Part shown: one piece after another, positions 8,145 to 17,393 of the stretch
Position numbering within the stretch: the stretch's first letter is position 1
Layout of the letters: each line of letters starts with the position of its first letter
Assembly (NCBI GenBank): GCA_947428935.1
Contig: CANENS010000011.1
Location: 1-51,195 of the forward strand
Length of the DNA: 51,195 nucleotides
Reading direction: 5' to 3'
DNA from: an uncultured Candidatus Saccharibacteria bacterium
Lineage (GTDB): Bacteria; Patescibacteriota; Saccharimonadia; Saccharimonadales; Saccharimonadaceae
Program-made: the position numbers and the translations under genes
Notes under the pieces: generated by a model
Told to the model about the DNA's origin: nothing
What the model saw: the letters and a program-made list of their open reading frames with translations, nothing else
Database searches by the model: none

Positions 8145-9976
8145 GCCGCAAAAAGAAAAAACAACGCACCCTAACCGCCGCGGAAATTGCAGCTCAATCG
8201 CAAATGGCCGAAGAAGCCGAGATTCAGCGCGCCTTTGAGCAGGGGATTACCACTCTGCGCGATTTAATCTCTCCATCTTCGATCGAAATCCACTCCGGCT
8301 ATTTCCGGCTTGGGAATAAATACGGTCGCACAATTTACGTCTATGCTTACCCGCGCACAATTTATACAGGCTGGATTTCGCCTTTGATTAACATCGACGA
8401 AGTACTTGACGTCTCCATGTATATATATCCGGTCGAAACTGCCGTAGTGATGAAAAACTTACGTAAAAAAGTTACTCAGTTAGAAGCTAGCTACAGCGTA
8501 AACGTCGAAAAGGGCAAAGTACGCGATCCAGAACTTGACGCCGCTATCCAAGACGCTGAAGAGCTCCGTGACAAACTTCAAGTCGGTGCAGAAAAATTCT
8601 TCCGCTTTGGTCTCTATATCACTCTTTGGGCCGACTCGCTCGACGAGCTCAATTTCGTCCAAAATAAAGTCGAAACTATGCTTGGCCAGCAAATGGTTTT
8701 CTCGAAAACTGCCAGCTCGCAACAAGAACAAGGCATGAATAGTTGTTTGCCCCAATGTACTGACCAGCTCCAGATTCGCCGCAATATGAACACCGGCGCT
8801 ATCTCGACCAGTTTTCCTTTCACTTCTGCCGATCTGACTCAAGAAAAAGGGATTCTCTACGGCGTCAATATGCATAATAGCGGCCTAGTGATTTTCGATC
8901 GTTTTAGCTTGGAAAATGCTAATCTCGTCGTCTTCGCAAAATCCGGTGCTGGTAAATCCTTCGCGGTGAAGCTCGAAGCCGTGCGTTCTATGATGGTGGA
9001 TACCGAAGTCCTCATTATCGACCCGGAGAATGAGTATCAAAAACTCTGCGAAGCGGTCGGTGGTTCTTATATTCGCCTTTCGCTCAACTCCGACGTACGG
9101 ATTAACCCCTTTGACTTGCCGAAAGTTGTCGACAACGAAGATGCCAACGACGCTTTGCGCGCCAACCTCGTTACCCTACATGGGCTTTTCCGTCTCATGC
9201 TTGGCGGTAACCAAATCGGCCCCAACGGTCAAGTCGTTCCTGCACTCAGCGCCAACGAAGAAGCCGACCTCGACCAAGCTTTGATTGATACTTATGCGCG
9301 CGCCGGCATCACCAGCGATCCGCTCACACACCAAAGCACTCCGCCCACCATTATCAATCTTTACGACACCTTGTTACATATGGGTGGCACTGGTCCACAA
9401 CTAGCGCAACGCCTCCGCAAATATACCACGGGCACTTTCGCCGGCATCTTTTCACAACAATCAAATGTTAATATTAATAACCAAATGGTGGTATTCAATA
9501 TTCGCGACCTTGAGGACGAACTGCGCCCCGTCGCTATGTACATTATTCTGTCGCACATTTGGAACATCGTACGCGCCCAGCAACGTCGCCGTATTCTAAT
9601 CGTCGACGAAGCTTGGCAGCTCATGAAATATGACGATTCCGCCAACTTCCTCTTCAGCCTCGCCAAACGCGCCCGTAAGTACTATCTCGGCCTCACCACC
9701 ATCACTCAAGATGTCGAAGACTTTATGAGTAGTAAGATGGGCCGCGCCATTGTCGCCAACTCCTCTATGCAATTCCTGCTGAAACAATCATCCTCTGCCG
9801 TGGATGCACTTTCGGATGTTTTTAAACTCACCGACGAAGAGCGCAAACGCCTCGCCAACTTCCCAGTTGGCCAAGGCCTCTTCTTTGCTGGTGCCAACCA
9901 TGTCCACCTCCAAGTCATCGCTTCCGAAACCGAAGAAATGTTAATCACCACCCGCCCAGGAGACGGTAGCTTCTAA
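8141..9976 (+). CDS. virB4: VirB4/TraC-type T4SS ATPase
   Basis: 611 aa. Walker A is visible as FAKSGAGKSFAVK (~residues 265-277), followed by the IIDPENEYQKL strand typical of VirB4/TraC; Walker B is ILIVDEAWQLM (~485-495), and a downstream GLTTITQDVEDF segment matches the conserved C-terminal TQ region. The N-terminal ~30 residues are Lys/Gln-rich. The protein powers pilus assembly and/or substrate transfer at the inner face of the membrane. It overlaps both neighbours (4 nt upstream, 1 nt downstream), so it is tightly co-translated with the N-terminal-domain protein and the 905-aa protein. No VirB11 or VirD4 coupling ATPase was found in the window. Confidence 0.9.
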   Translation: MSRKKKKQRTLTAAEIAAQSQMAEEAEIQRAFEQGITTLRDLISPSSIEIHSGYFRLGNKYGRTIYVYAYPRTIYTGWISPLINIDEVLDVSMYIYPVETAVVMKNLRKKVTQLEASYSVNVEKGKVRDPELDAAIQDAEELRDKLQVGAEKFFRFGLYITLWADSLDELNFVQNKVETMLGQQMVFSKTASSQQEQGMNSCLPQCTDQLQIRRNMNTGAISTSFPFTSADLTQEKGILYGVNMHNSGLVIFDRFSLENANLVVFAKSGAGKSFAVKLEAVRSMMVDTEVLIIDPENEYQKLCEAVGGSYIRLSLNSDVRINPFDLPKVVDNEDANDALRANLVTLHGLFRLMLGGNQIGPNGQVVPALSANEEADLDQALIDTYARAGITSDPLTHQSTPPTIINLYDTLLHMGGTGPQLAQRLRKYTTGTFAGIFSQQSNVNINNQMVVFNIRDLEDELRPVAMYIILSHIWNIVRAQQRRRILIVDEAWQLMKYDDSANFLFSLAKRARKYYLGLTTITQDVEDFMSSKMGRAIVANSSMQFLLKQSSSAVDALSDVFKLTDEERKRLANFPVGQGLFFAGANHVHLQVIASETEEMLITTRPGDGSF

Positions 9977-12693
9977 TGAGCGCTGGAGTTGTTACACTAC
10001 GTCAATCCGAAAGTAACGCCCTAAAAGGGGCTCCGGATTCATTCTTTACGGGCCAAGGACGCGACTCTAATAGCTCCAAAAACCAATCTAAAGTTAAGGG
10101 CAAAATAAAAAGCGGGATCGTGTTTACCTTGTTCATGGGTATGCTCACCGCCGGTGGATTTTTCCTCACCTCGAGTAATTTATCACTAGCCGGAGCCTTA
10201 AGTGCGAACATAACCAAAGAAACCAGTTTACAAGACGTAATTAGTGCTATACGCTCACGCAAAACTACCAAAATGATGCTTGAGGGTGAAGATATGGTCA
10301 CAACAAGTTGGACCGGAGCCAAAAAATATACTACTTTGCCTAAAAAATATAAAGATCGCTTGGAGAAAAATGGCATTGAGGTAAAAGGATCCGGCAGAAA
10401 CTTAACTCTTGTTTATAATGGCAAAAAAGGCAAAGAAGAAATTTCCGCCGATCAGTTTATCAATAAACTCAATAGCGACGTCGATTTTCTTGAAGATTAT
10501 CAAAAGAGTCGCCGTTCGAATATAGCAAACTTTTTCGATACTGCCGCCACGAATTTCTACAAGCGCTTTGATGCTCGCAACTGGTGGAGGAACTATAGGG
10601 AAGGCAGCGACGAAAAAGAAAACAAGAAAAACTACCAAGACACTGGCAGTAAGCATTTTGACGGATCTGAATCTGGTCATTCAAGTAGCGGTAAAATGAA
10701 ACAGTATGACGAAGAAGGTAACCTGATCGGCGAAGAGTGGGAACCGGGCGAAGAAGGTAGTACTTCTAGCGGCTCCTCAGACAAAGCCGAAGCCGAAAGC
10801 AAAGCTCGATCATACATGGCCGATGTTTCGTCCAAGATCTCTGACGGCCTCAGTGACGCTTGTGGCTTCATGCGTATAGGCAATATGATTTCTATTTCCG
10901 TCGAAGCCACAGACAAGATAAATTATATGAAGTATTTCCTCGGACAAATTGAAAGTGTAAGCAAAATGATGGCTGGTGAAGGCAGCAACTCCCCCATCAA
11001 CCAGGTACTAAATTTTCTCACTACACCTAGCACTATCGAAGTTGACGACGTACGAGACATTAAGCTAGGGAGCGGCGGAAGAACCGAAACTGGTAAATTA
11101 ACCACTACGGGCGCACCAATAGAGGCCAGCGGTCTACAACTTCTTGTCTCAAATATTAAAACCAATGCCGCTTCTGCTGCACCGTACGCTACTAACCGCA
11201 CCGGGAGCGCCGTTGCTCGCGCTCTTGAACTCAGTGGCAAAACGACTGCCGCATGTGGTGCTCTCGATATCGGCACATCCCTATTTTCCATAGCAACAAC
11301 CATAACTCCTGGCGTTGGCGAAATAAAAATTATTGCCTCGCTAGCCGTAAAAGCCATCGGCGAAAACTTTATCGACTATTTTGTCAATAAAGGGGTCGAG
11401 ACAATACTCGGTTTTCTCATCCCATTCATCGCACAAAGCTTAGTTAGTAATATGTTTGAAGATCTCACTGGCATACCAGCTGGGCATGCTTTCGCTTCCG
11501 GCGGCAGCATTGCGGGCATGTGGCTTAGCCGTACCGGTAGCGGCCTAATGCCTTCGAGTAGTGAAAAGGTGCAAAAATTTGCTAGAGCTCAAGATACTGT
11601 TATAGCTATGAACGCCGAGATCGACCGCAAAAATCATAGTCCTTTCGATATTACTTCCCAAAACACTTTCCTTGGCAGTATCGTTAATAGTCTCTTGCCA
11701 ACAATATATTCCACTCGCATCTCTAGCATTACTGCCCTCACCAAGTCCACTGCTTCTTCGATCGCCTCGCTGACCAGTAATACTGTCCTAGCCGATACCG
11801 GAGAAAACCAACGTTATATTGATACTCACGGCGAAGATTGCTCAAGACTCAATGGCATAGGAGCCACTGGAGACTTATATTGCAACGATATTGATACTAG
11901 CGACATGTCAACTAAAGACGTCTTGCCAAACGACCCAAATTACGCTAAATTTATGGCAACTCAAACCGAAAACTGCGACGCAGAGGGAAATTGTGAAATC
12001 ATCGAAGATAGCACAGTAGATCGCTTCATTAAGTATTGTGTCAACCGCCAATCCCCATTCGGAGTGCTCGATTCAAATATTTTGGACGAGTTCGCTGTCA
12101 CTTCAAAAGACGGTTTACTTGGCAAACTTCTCGACTTCTTAGGTAACCTACCGGTTCTAGAAGATATATGGGCTATAGCAGACGCTATATCAGCAGACAC
12201 AAACCCTGAAGCCCTCGCTTGGGCTAGCGGAGAAAAATGCGTCAACAATGACAGTGATAGCTGGAACAACGAGATGAAATACGCCCAGCTCTACGTTACG
12301 GATCAGCGCATCCTCGAACAAGACGGTGCCTACGAAGAAGGGCAAAATCCAGTCGAAATGGCTTACGACCGCTATATCGAAAAGCACCCACTCGACGAAT
12401 CTGCCGCCGGAACCTTGGCTCGCATCTCCGGCATCCGCAAAGACGACGCCCAGCTCGTGCTCGATATCGTCGCATATTACAACTTCCTCCAGGATTACGA
12501 CCCGAGCACTCGCATCGCTATGACCGGCGATACCAGCGAAATCAAAACCAGTACCGATGTCGCGCTCGAAGCTCACGCTAACCAAAATCGCCTCGACCGA
12601 CCGCAACCAACCGACGAAGCCACCACCGTCATCGCCCTCGTTCGCCCCACTATCGTCTACGCCGACCTCCGCACCAGGAACCACACCGTATGA
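9976..12693 (+). CDS. Large membrane-anchored protein of the T4SS operon, unknown function
   Basis: 905 aa, no domain recognised. A Ser/Lys-rich cytoplasmic start is followed by one clear transmembrane helix (~residues 46-70), a charged alpha-rich region with a Gly/Ser/Glu-rich spacer (~215-270), and a long extracytoplasmic part with a hydrophobic stretch around ~455-490 (GVETILGFLIPFIAQSLV) and several cysteines, including CNDIDT, CDAEGNC and KYCVNRQS, that could form disulfides. The start ATG overlaps the virB4 stop (TAATG), and the end overlaps the next gene by 4 nt. Position suggests a structural or adhesin-like component of the machine. Confidence 0.55.
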   Translation: MSAGVVTLRQSESNALKGAPDSFFTGQGRDSNSSKNQSKVKGKIKSGIVFTLFMGMLTAGGFFLTSSNLSLAGALSANITKETSLQDVISAIRSRKTTKMMLEGEDMVTTSWTGAKKYTTLPKKYKDRLEKNGIEVKGSGRNLTLVYNGKKGKEEISADQFINKLNSDVDFLEDYQKSRRSNIANFFDTAATNFYKRFDARNWWRNYREGSDEKENKKNYQDTGSKHFDGSESGHSSSGKMKQYDEEGNLIGEEWEPGEEGSTSSGSSDKAEAESKARSYMADVSSKISDGLSDACGFMRIGNMISISVEATDKINYMKYFLGQIESVSKMMAGEGSNSPINQVLNFLTTPSTIEVDDVRDIKLGSGGRTETGKLTTTGAPIEASGLQLLVSNIKTNAASAAPYATNRTGSAVARALELSGKTTAACGALDIGTSLFSIATTITPGVGEIKIIASLAVKAIGENFIDYFVNKGVETILGFLIPFIAQSLVSNMFEDLTGIPAGHAFASGGSIAGMWLSRTGSGLMPSSSEKVQKFARAQDTVIAMNAEIDRKNHSPFDITSQNTFLGSIVNSLLPTIYSTRISSITALTKSTASSIASLTSNTVLADTGENQRYIDTHGEDCSRLNGIGATGDLYCNDIDTSDMSTKDVLPNDPNYAKFMATQTENCDAEGNCEIIEDSTVDRFIKYCVNRQSPFGVLDSNILDEFAVTSKDGLLGKLLDFLGNLPVLEDIWAIADAISADTNPEALAWASGEKCVNNDSDSWNNEMKYAQLYVTDQRILEQDGAYEEGQNPVEMAYDRYIEKHPLDESAAGTLARISGIRKDDAQLVLDIVAYYNFLQDYDPSTRIAMTGDTSEIKTSTDVALEAHANQNRLDRPQPTDEATTVIALVRPTIVYADLRTRNHTV

Positions 12694-14105
12694 AAAGCCT
12701 CAAAACTTTTCATACCAATAAAACACCAAAAATCGCCCCCTCTTACCAAAATAACCATAAACAATTCGAAAGCAAGGCCCCAAAATCCAACCCTCTACCT
12801 CTATTGTATCACACTTTTGTAAAAAAGTCAATAGTAAAATTGATTATAGCTCTAATTTTAGGCATTTTACCCTTACTTTCGCCGACTATATCCGCTTTTG
12901 CGGCCCCCGATAGCGTCGAATTAGACTTTTTCGACGTCAACAAAATCTACTATTACGACCCTAGTGGAGACGAAGGGGAAGATTGTGTGACATCTATGGG
13001 GAACAACACGAACTACAAAGGCAAACAAGTTTTGACCGACGCCCAGATGCAACTGCTCGAAGCCAATAAACCTTTCTATGAAAAGTCTGCTGAGAAATAT
13101 CAAATTCCTTGGCAAATTCTCGCCGCCATTCATTATCGTGAATTTGGCCTCAACCGCAATAACCCTGGCAATGGCGACGGTCCTTATCAAATTCTCAGTT
13201 CGAATCATCCGCCCGGGCTCAATTCCGACGCCGATTTTCAGGCTGCCACCGACGAAGCCGCTGCTTTTGTAGTTAATTTATTGGGCGGTCGTGATGTTAG
13301 CGACCCAAATGTAGTGAAATCTATCTTTTTCGCCTATAACGGTACCGCTAGCACTTATATTAATAAAGCTATTGCTATGGGCTTTAGTCAAGAAGAGGCT
13401 CATAATGGCGAAGGCTCTTTCTATGTCATGAATCGCTACGATGAGCAGCGCGATCCCACTAGCCCCAAAATGAGTCCGCTTTGGCCCGGACGTTATGTCG
13501 CTGATTATACTTACGATCCTAGCTCAGTAGAATATAATTTCGGCGCTTATACGGTTTTTGCCGCGCTCGGTGGGGAAGAAGGACGCGTGATTTGTAGCGG
13601 TGGCTCCGGCGGCGGCAACCAAGATATTAACGCTACCGCGATCGAGCTAGCTTGGCCCGACCGCACCCATGCCATTAGCGACCCGAACCCCGCCTATCGC
13701 AAAGCTCTCTCGACCGTACCGTTTGGTGGAATTTGTGGCGGCGCTAGCTGCGACGTTTACGTAGCGACCGTTTTGCATTATTCCGGTGCTGACAAAGATG
13801 TACCTTGCTGCGGCGTCTGTAATATGCTACCATATTTCGCTAATTCTAGTAAATACGAAGAAATCCAGAATCTCGGCAACACTTCCAATCTGCAACCGGG
13901 CGATGTCTTGATCAACTGCCACGGTGCTGGTACCGACACTGAACATATCGAATTACTAGTCAAGCTTGATAATGGCGGCGCCGATTCCTTCCGTATTGCT
14001 TCAGCGTCGTATTGTGGTGCTAGCGGCGCCCGCACTGCCGATTACGCTATTCCATATTATCATAATGCCGCCGACGGCTATCGCGTTTTTCGCTTAAAAA
14101 AGTAA
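12690..14105 (+). CDS. Secreted wall hydrolase: transglycosylase-like plus CHAP-like domains
   Basis: 471 aa. An unusual ~48-residue Lys/Asn/Pro-rich extension precedes a signal helix (~49-70, ending SAFA). Domain 1 (~115-260) resembles a lysozyme-like/SLT fold: EKYQIPWQILAAIHYREFG gives the catalytic Glu context, then GPYQIL and FFAYNGTASTYINKA. Domain 2 (~325-470) looks like a CHAP or NlpC-type amidase/endopeptidase, with a candidate nucleophile in GGASCDVYVATVL, then LQPGDVL and a candidate His in EHIELLV. This would be a VirB1-like enzyme opening peptidoglycan for the secretion channel. Its ATGA start overlaps the previous gene. An antisense promoter copy sits inside the N-terminal extension. 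Confidence 0.65.
   Translation: MKSLKTFHTNKTPKIAPSYQNNHKQFESKAPKSNPLPLLYHTFVKKSIVKLIIALILGILPLLSPTISAFAAPDSVELDFFDVNKIYYYDPSGDEGEDCVTSMGNNTNYKGKQVLTDAQMQLLEANKPFYEKSAEKYQIPWQILAAIHYREFGLNRNNPGNGDGPYQILSSNHPPGLNSDADFQAATDEAAAFVVNLLGGRDVSDPNVVKSIFFAYNGTASTYINKAIAMGFSQEEAHNGEGSFYVMNRYDEQRDPTSPKMSPLWPGRYVADYTYDPSSVEYNFGAYTVFAALGGEEGRVICSGGSGGGNQDINATAIELAWPDRTHAISDPNPAYRKALSTVPFGGICGGASCDVYVATVLHYSGADKDVPCCGVCNMLPYFANSSKYEEIQNLGNTSNLQPGDVLINCHGAGTDTEHIELLVKLDNGGADSFRIASASYCGASGARTADYAIPYYHNAADGYRVFRLKK
12803..12831 (-). promoter_or_regulatory. Antisense promoter-like element inside the wall-hydrolase gene
   Basis: On the minus strand TTGACT (complement of 12826-12831), a 17-bp spacer and TACAAT (complement of 12803-12808) with TGTGA upstream, matching the window's common promoter. 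It points back toward the 905-aa gene, where no minus-strand gene exists. Confidence 0.55.
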
Positions 14106-14114
14106 AGGATAATT

Positions 14115-14897
14115 ATGTCAAAAACCACTAAAACCAAATCTTCTAGTATTAAAATCTCAAATCCCGATAAGCATAGCGCAAAACACTCTCGCCACACTCC
14201 CTCCCCGCACAAAATCCACACCGCCGAAGACCAACGCAAGAAACGTAACTTTATCATTCTAATCACCTTCGCAATAGCCCTCTTTTTAATTCTGCCAATT
14301 ACTTTCTTCATACTAGATCTACAAAAAACCGCCACTGTCAATATCCTACTCGCGCCTTCTTTTGCTAAAGTTGATATTGCTGGAAAAGAGTATCAAAGCG
14401 GCACCGAAAGAGTTAACAGTTATGCTGGCAAAGTTACCGTTTCAGCCGACGGATTCCAAAGCAAAGAGCTCGAGGTTAATCTTGAGAGCGGAAAAACCAC
14501 CGATCTTTATGTCTATCTCGTACCAAATGATGGCGATATGAATTGGTATGACGAACGACCTTCCGAGCGTCAAATTTTATCCGCCATCGGCGACAGTTTC
14601 GCAATTATCCAAAGCGAAAATTATCACACCGCACATCCCATTATCGATATTCTCCCCATCAGTGTCGCCGAAGTAAATAAGACTACTCAGGAAATCCTCC
14701 ATGATTATCGTATCGATTACGGCCAGTTCGAAGGTTGCGAAACTGACTTTTGCCTCAAAATCACCGATCACACCGGTAAAGATCATGAAAATGCACTTCA
14801 ATATATCCGTGACCACGGCTATAACCCGGACGATTATCAAATTATCTATCAAGATGACAATATGGAACTCACTAGCCCTCGCGCGACAAATAATTAG
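14115..14897 (+). CDS. PEGA-like single-pass membrane protein
   Basis: 260 aa. A basic Ser/Lys/His-rich cytoplasmic tail (~1-45), one transmembrane helix (~46-70), then a beta-rich domain (~75-135) in the PEGA style: VNILLAPSFAKVDIAGKEY, a turn, KVTVSADGFQSKELEVNL and DLYVYLVP. The C-terminal ~120 residues are unassigned and contain two close cysteines (CETDFC). AAGGA lies before the ATG, 9 bp after the wall-hydrolase stop, so it ends the T4SS operon. PEGA domains are usually extracytoplasmic; a wall or pilus association is inference. The 61-bp gap to the convergent recF shows no clear terminator. Confidence 0.6.
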   Translation: MSKTTKTKSSSIKISNPDKHSAKHSRHTPSPHKIHTAEDQRKKRNFIILITFAIALFLILPITFFILDLQKTATVNILLAPSFAKVDIAGKEYQSGTERVNSYAGKVTVSADGFQSKELEVNLESGKTTDLYVYLVPNDGDMNWYDERPSERQILSAIGDSFAIIQSENYHTAHPIIDILPISVAEVNKTTQEILHDYRIDYGQFEGCETDFCLKITDHTGKDHENALQYIRDHGYNPDDYQIIYQDDNMELTSPRATNN

Positions 14898-14958
14898 GCT
14901 GTGTAAAACTTAAACGCGTCTCGGACATAGTTATCTGAAATGAGAAAACAAGTCCACT

Positions 14959-15963
14959 TCATTCTATCATCAGCCCCCCTTCGCCTACACTCGTCAAAAT
15001 TACTTGATTACCAGAAAAATTCCGCATCAAGCACTTTTGCCGTATCATATCGAGTTCAGAAAAAACATCATCCAGTAGCACCACTGGTTTTTTCCCCAAC
15101 TTTTCCACCACCATCTGCGCCTCAATAAATTTTAGGGCCAAGACCAGGGAACGTACTTCACCTCGGCTCGCCGATCCATCTGCTTTATTTTGGTTAAACA
15201 CAAATTCATAATTATCATGATGAATACCAAAACTAGTGTGGCCAAGTAAACGATCACGCTCAAAATCCGCTTCTAGTCGCACTAAAAACTCACTCTCGTC
15301 TTCAACTTCACTTAAATATTCTAGCGCCACTTTATCATCATTCTCCGCAATCGAATGATAAGTATCAGTAATTTTCTGATTAATCTTTTCTACTCCTGCC
15401 GCACGTGATTCCATCAAACTCGTACCATACTGTACTAAAAGCATATTCCAAGAAAAAATATCTGCCAGCGTCACCCGCTCCTGCTTTAAAAGTTCATTAC
15501 GCTGACGCAAGGCTTTATTATAGCGACTAAGCGCTAAACTGTAACTCTCCGAAAGTTGCCCAAAAACACGGTCAAAATACCCGCGCCGGCTCGCCGGACT
15601 TGAACCTACCAAATTCAAATCATCCGGCTCGAACAAAACGATCGGATATTTAGATTTTTTCGGCAACCGGCGAGCCTTCTTATCTTCCGCTAAAAATTCC
15701 TTCTTCTCTCCATCATAATATACCACTGTTTTTCGTCCATCTGTATAATCTAACTCCACCCGATAAAATTCCGCTCCTCGCCGCACGATTTCTCGATCCA
15801 CCGCCCGAAAACTTTTTCCCTGCAATGCTTCGTAAATTGCTTCTAAAATCGAAGTTTTTCCACAACCATTTTCTCCGACAATCTTCGTAATGGTTTGATT
15901 AAATTGCAAACCAAAAAGTTCATGACTTCGAAAATTAGCCAGTTTAATACTCCGAATAATCAT
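14959..15963 (-). CDS. recF: RecF recombination mediator / SMC-like ATPase
   Basis: About 334 aa starting at ATG 15963 (an in-frame TTG directly precedes it). N-terminal MIIRSIKLANFRSHE, Walker A GENGCGKTSILEAI (~residues 32-45), VLFEPDDLNLV in the middle, and C-terminal Walker B PVVLLDDVFSELD (~300-312) after a SRGEVRSLVLALKF signature-like segment. Length and motif order fit RecF, which loads RecA at gaps and helps stalled forks. It starts immediately after the dnaN stop (TAA-TTG-ATG), with AAGGGG as ribosome-binding site inside the dnaN end, so the two are coupled. Order dnaA-dnaN-recF is the ancestral bacterial origin arrangement; gyrB does not follow here. Confidence 0.93.
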   Translation of the reverse strand: MIIRSIKLANFRSHELFGLQFNQTITKIVGENGCGKTSILEAIYEALQGKSFRAVDREIVRRGAEFYRVELDYTDGRKTVVYYDGEKKEFLAEDKKARRLPKKSKYPIVLFEPDDLNLVGSSPASRRGYFDRVFGQLSESYSLALSRYNKALRQRNELLKQERVTLADIFSWNMLLVQYGTSLMESRAAGVEKINQKITDTYHSIAENDDKVALEYLSEVEDESEFLVRLEADFERDRLLGHTSFGIHHDNYEFVFNQNKADGSASRGEVRSLVLALKFIEAQMVVEKLGKKPVVLLDDVFSELDMIRQKCLMRNFSGNQVILTSVGEGGLMIE

Positions 15964-15966
15964 CAA

Positions 15967-17073
15967 TTACCCCTTAAGCGGCATCACGATATGCACATAG
16001 TTTTCCACACCTTTAGCACGCAAAACCACGGGGTCTAATTTGTTAGAAAAGCCAAATTCGATTTCCGTCCCACCCACCGCATTCAAAGCATCAAGTAAAA
16101 ATCGTGAATTCAGTGTAATTCGCCCATCTTTTTCCACTTTCACTTTAATGTCCGAATTATTTTCTCCAAATTCATTTGCTACCGAAGCCACCGAAAAAAT
16201 TTCCGCATCCGCCACCGTTCGGCATACAATCGATCCGCCCGCTTCTTTTGCAAACAAAGCCGCTAACTTCGTAATCCGCGTTAATTCATCACGCTTTAAC
16301 TCGATTTTAATATCAGTTTCTTTCGGAATTAATTGTCGATAATCAGGGAACGAACCATCCACTAGTTTTGAAGTTACCTCCACTTCGCCCAGTCGGAAAC
16401 GCACTTGTGTTTCATCAAACAAAACCTCAATCTTTTCCACTTTATCGTCAAGCGAACGCAATACTTCTTGTAGCGAAACCGCCGGCACAATCGCCACCAC
16501 TTCCGCCTCCACTTTTTCCACCAGTTTTCGCTCCGCTAACCGATACCCATCCGTCGCCGCCACATACAAACCACCCTCCGAAGTATTAAAATACACTCCT
16601 GTCAAAGCTGGCCTCGCCATATCATTACTCGCTGCCACCATTACTTGTGAAAGACCCTCTTTAAAATCTATCGCCGGTAACTCGAATTTAACCATTTTTT
16701 CTTCATCAAATCCCGGTAAATCCGGATATTCGCTCGCATTCGCTCCATTAATCACTGAGTTATATTCGCCAGCCTGAATAATTACTCGGTTCTCCTCCGT
16801 CACAATCTCTACCGTTTCACTTCTCGGCAAATTACTCACAAAATCCGCTATCAAGCGCGCTGGCACTGTAATCGCACCTTCTTCACTTTTATTAACTTCT
16901 AAATAATCCACTACCATCATGTCTAAATTAGTAGTCGTTAGAGTTACATTTTCTCCATTTACCCGAATCAAAACATTACTCAGAATTGGCAAAGTTGCTC
17001 TTGCTCCCATTGCTACTCTACTTACATTGTTTAATGCTTTTGCTATTTTGCTTTGCGGTATCTCGATCTTCAT
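15967..17073 (-). CDS. dnaN: DNA polymerase III beta sliding clamp
   Basis: 368 aa from ATG 17073, which has GAAAGGA upstream; the frame opens at 17094 but that start lacks a site. Typical clamp features: MKIEIPQSKIAKALNNVSRV start, ATLPILSNVLI, VYFNTSEGGLYVAATDGYRLA in domain 2, LVDGSFPDYRQLIP, and the C-terminal PVVLRAKGVENYVHIVMPLKG. It forms the ring that tethers the replicase to DNA. It lies between dnaA (320 bp upstream) and recF (contiguous). Confidence 0.95.
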   Translation of the reverse strand: MKIEIPQSKIAKALNNVSRVAMGARATLPILSNVLIRVNGENVTLTTTNLDMMVVDYLEVNKSEEGAITVPARLIADFVSNLPRSETVEIVTEENRVIIQAGEYNSVINGANASEYPDLPGFDEEKMVKFELPAIDFKEGLSQVMVAASNDMARPALTGVYFNTSEGGLYVAATDGYRLAERKLVEKVEAEVVAIVPAVSLQEVLRSLDDKVEKIEVLFDETQVRFRLGEVEVTSKLVDGSFPDYRQLIPKETDIKIELKRDELTRITKLAALFAKEAGGSIVCRTVADAEIFSVASVANEFGENNSDIKVKVEKDGRITLNSRFLLDALNAVGGTEIEFGFSNKLDPVVLRAKGVENYVHIVMPLKG

Positions 17074-17393
17074 AATGATTATTCCTTTCACCACCCTCTA
17101 TTATATTTAGTAGTTATAGTAGTAGACTATGTGGAAAATGTGCAAAACCCGATTCCAACAGAGGTTAACCCACGTGCAAAACCCTCTGTAAAATTCTCCA
17201 CATGCATGTGTAATTCTTGCGACTTTCCCACCATTTTTTCACCCAAATGCACTTTTCCACAGCCTTGAGTAAAACTTTCCCACCATTTTCCCACAAATTT
17301 TCGCACCGACTTTTCCTCAGCTTTTCCACAACTCCAAAAACCTACCAGACTAAGTTTTTCTTCTGTATGCAAATAATTTCTCACTATACCTCC
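17074..17393. other. dnaA-dnaN spacer with a DnaA-box cluster; candidate oriC part
   Basis: This 320-bp non-coding spacer carries at least four exact matches to the relaxed DnaA box TTWTNCACA: 17130-17138 and 17139-17147 (reverse, adjacent), 17253-17261 and 17322-17330 (forward). Near matches lie at 17173-17181, 17194-17202 and 17287-17295. A putative 85-aa minus-strand frame across it is only the box repeats translated. A DnaA-box cluster beside dnaA is the usual sign of an origin; which of the two dnaA flanks holds the unwinding site cannot be told by eye. Confidence 0.7.

Noticed and set aside
17127-17384. 85-codon minus-strand frame in the dnaA-dnaN spacer
   Set aside because: Its sequence is made of DnaA-box repeats, is Cys/Trp/Gly-rich, has no ribosome-binding site and lies in the expected origin.
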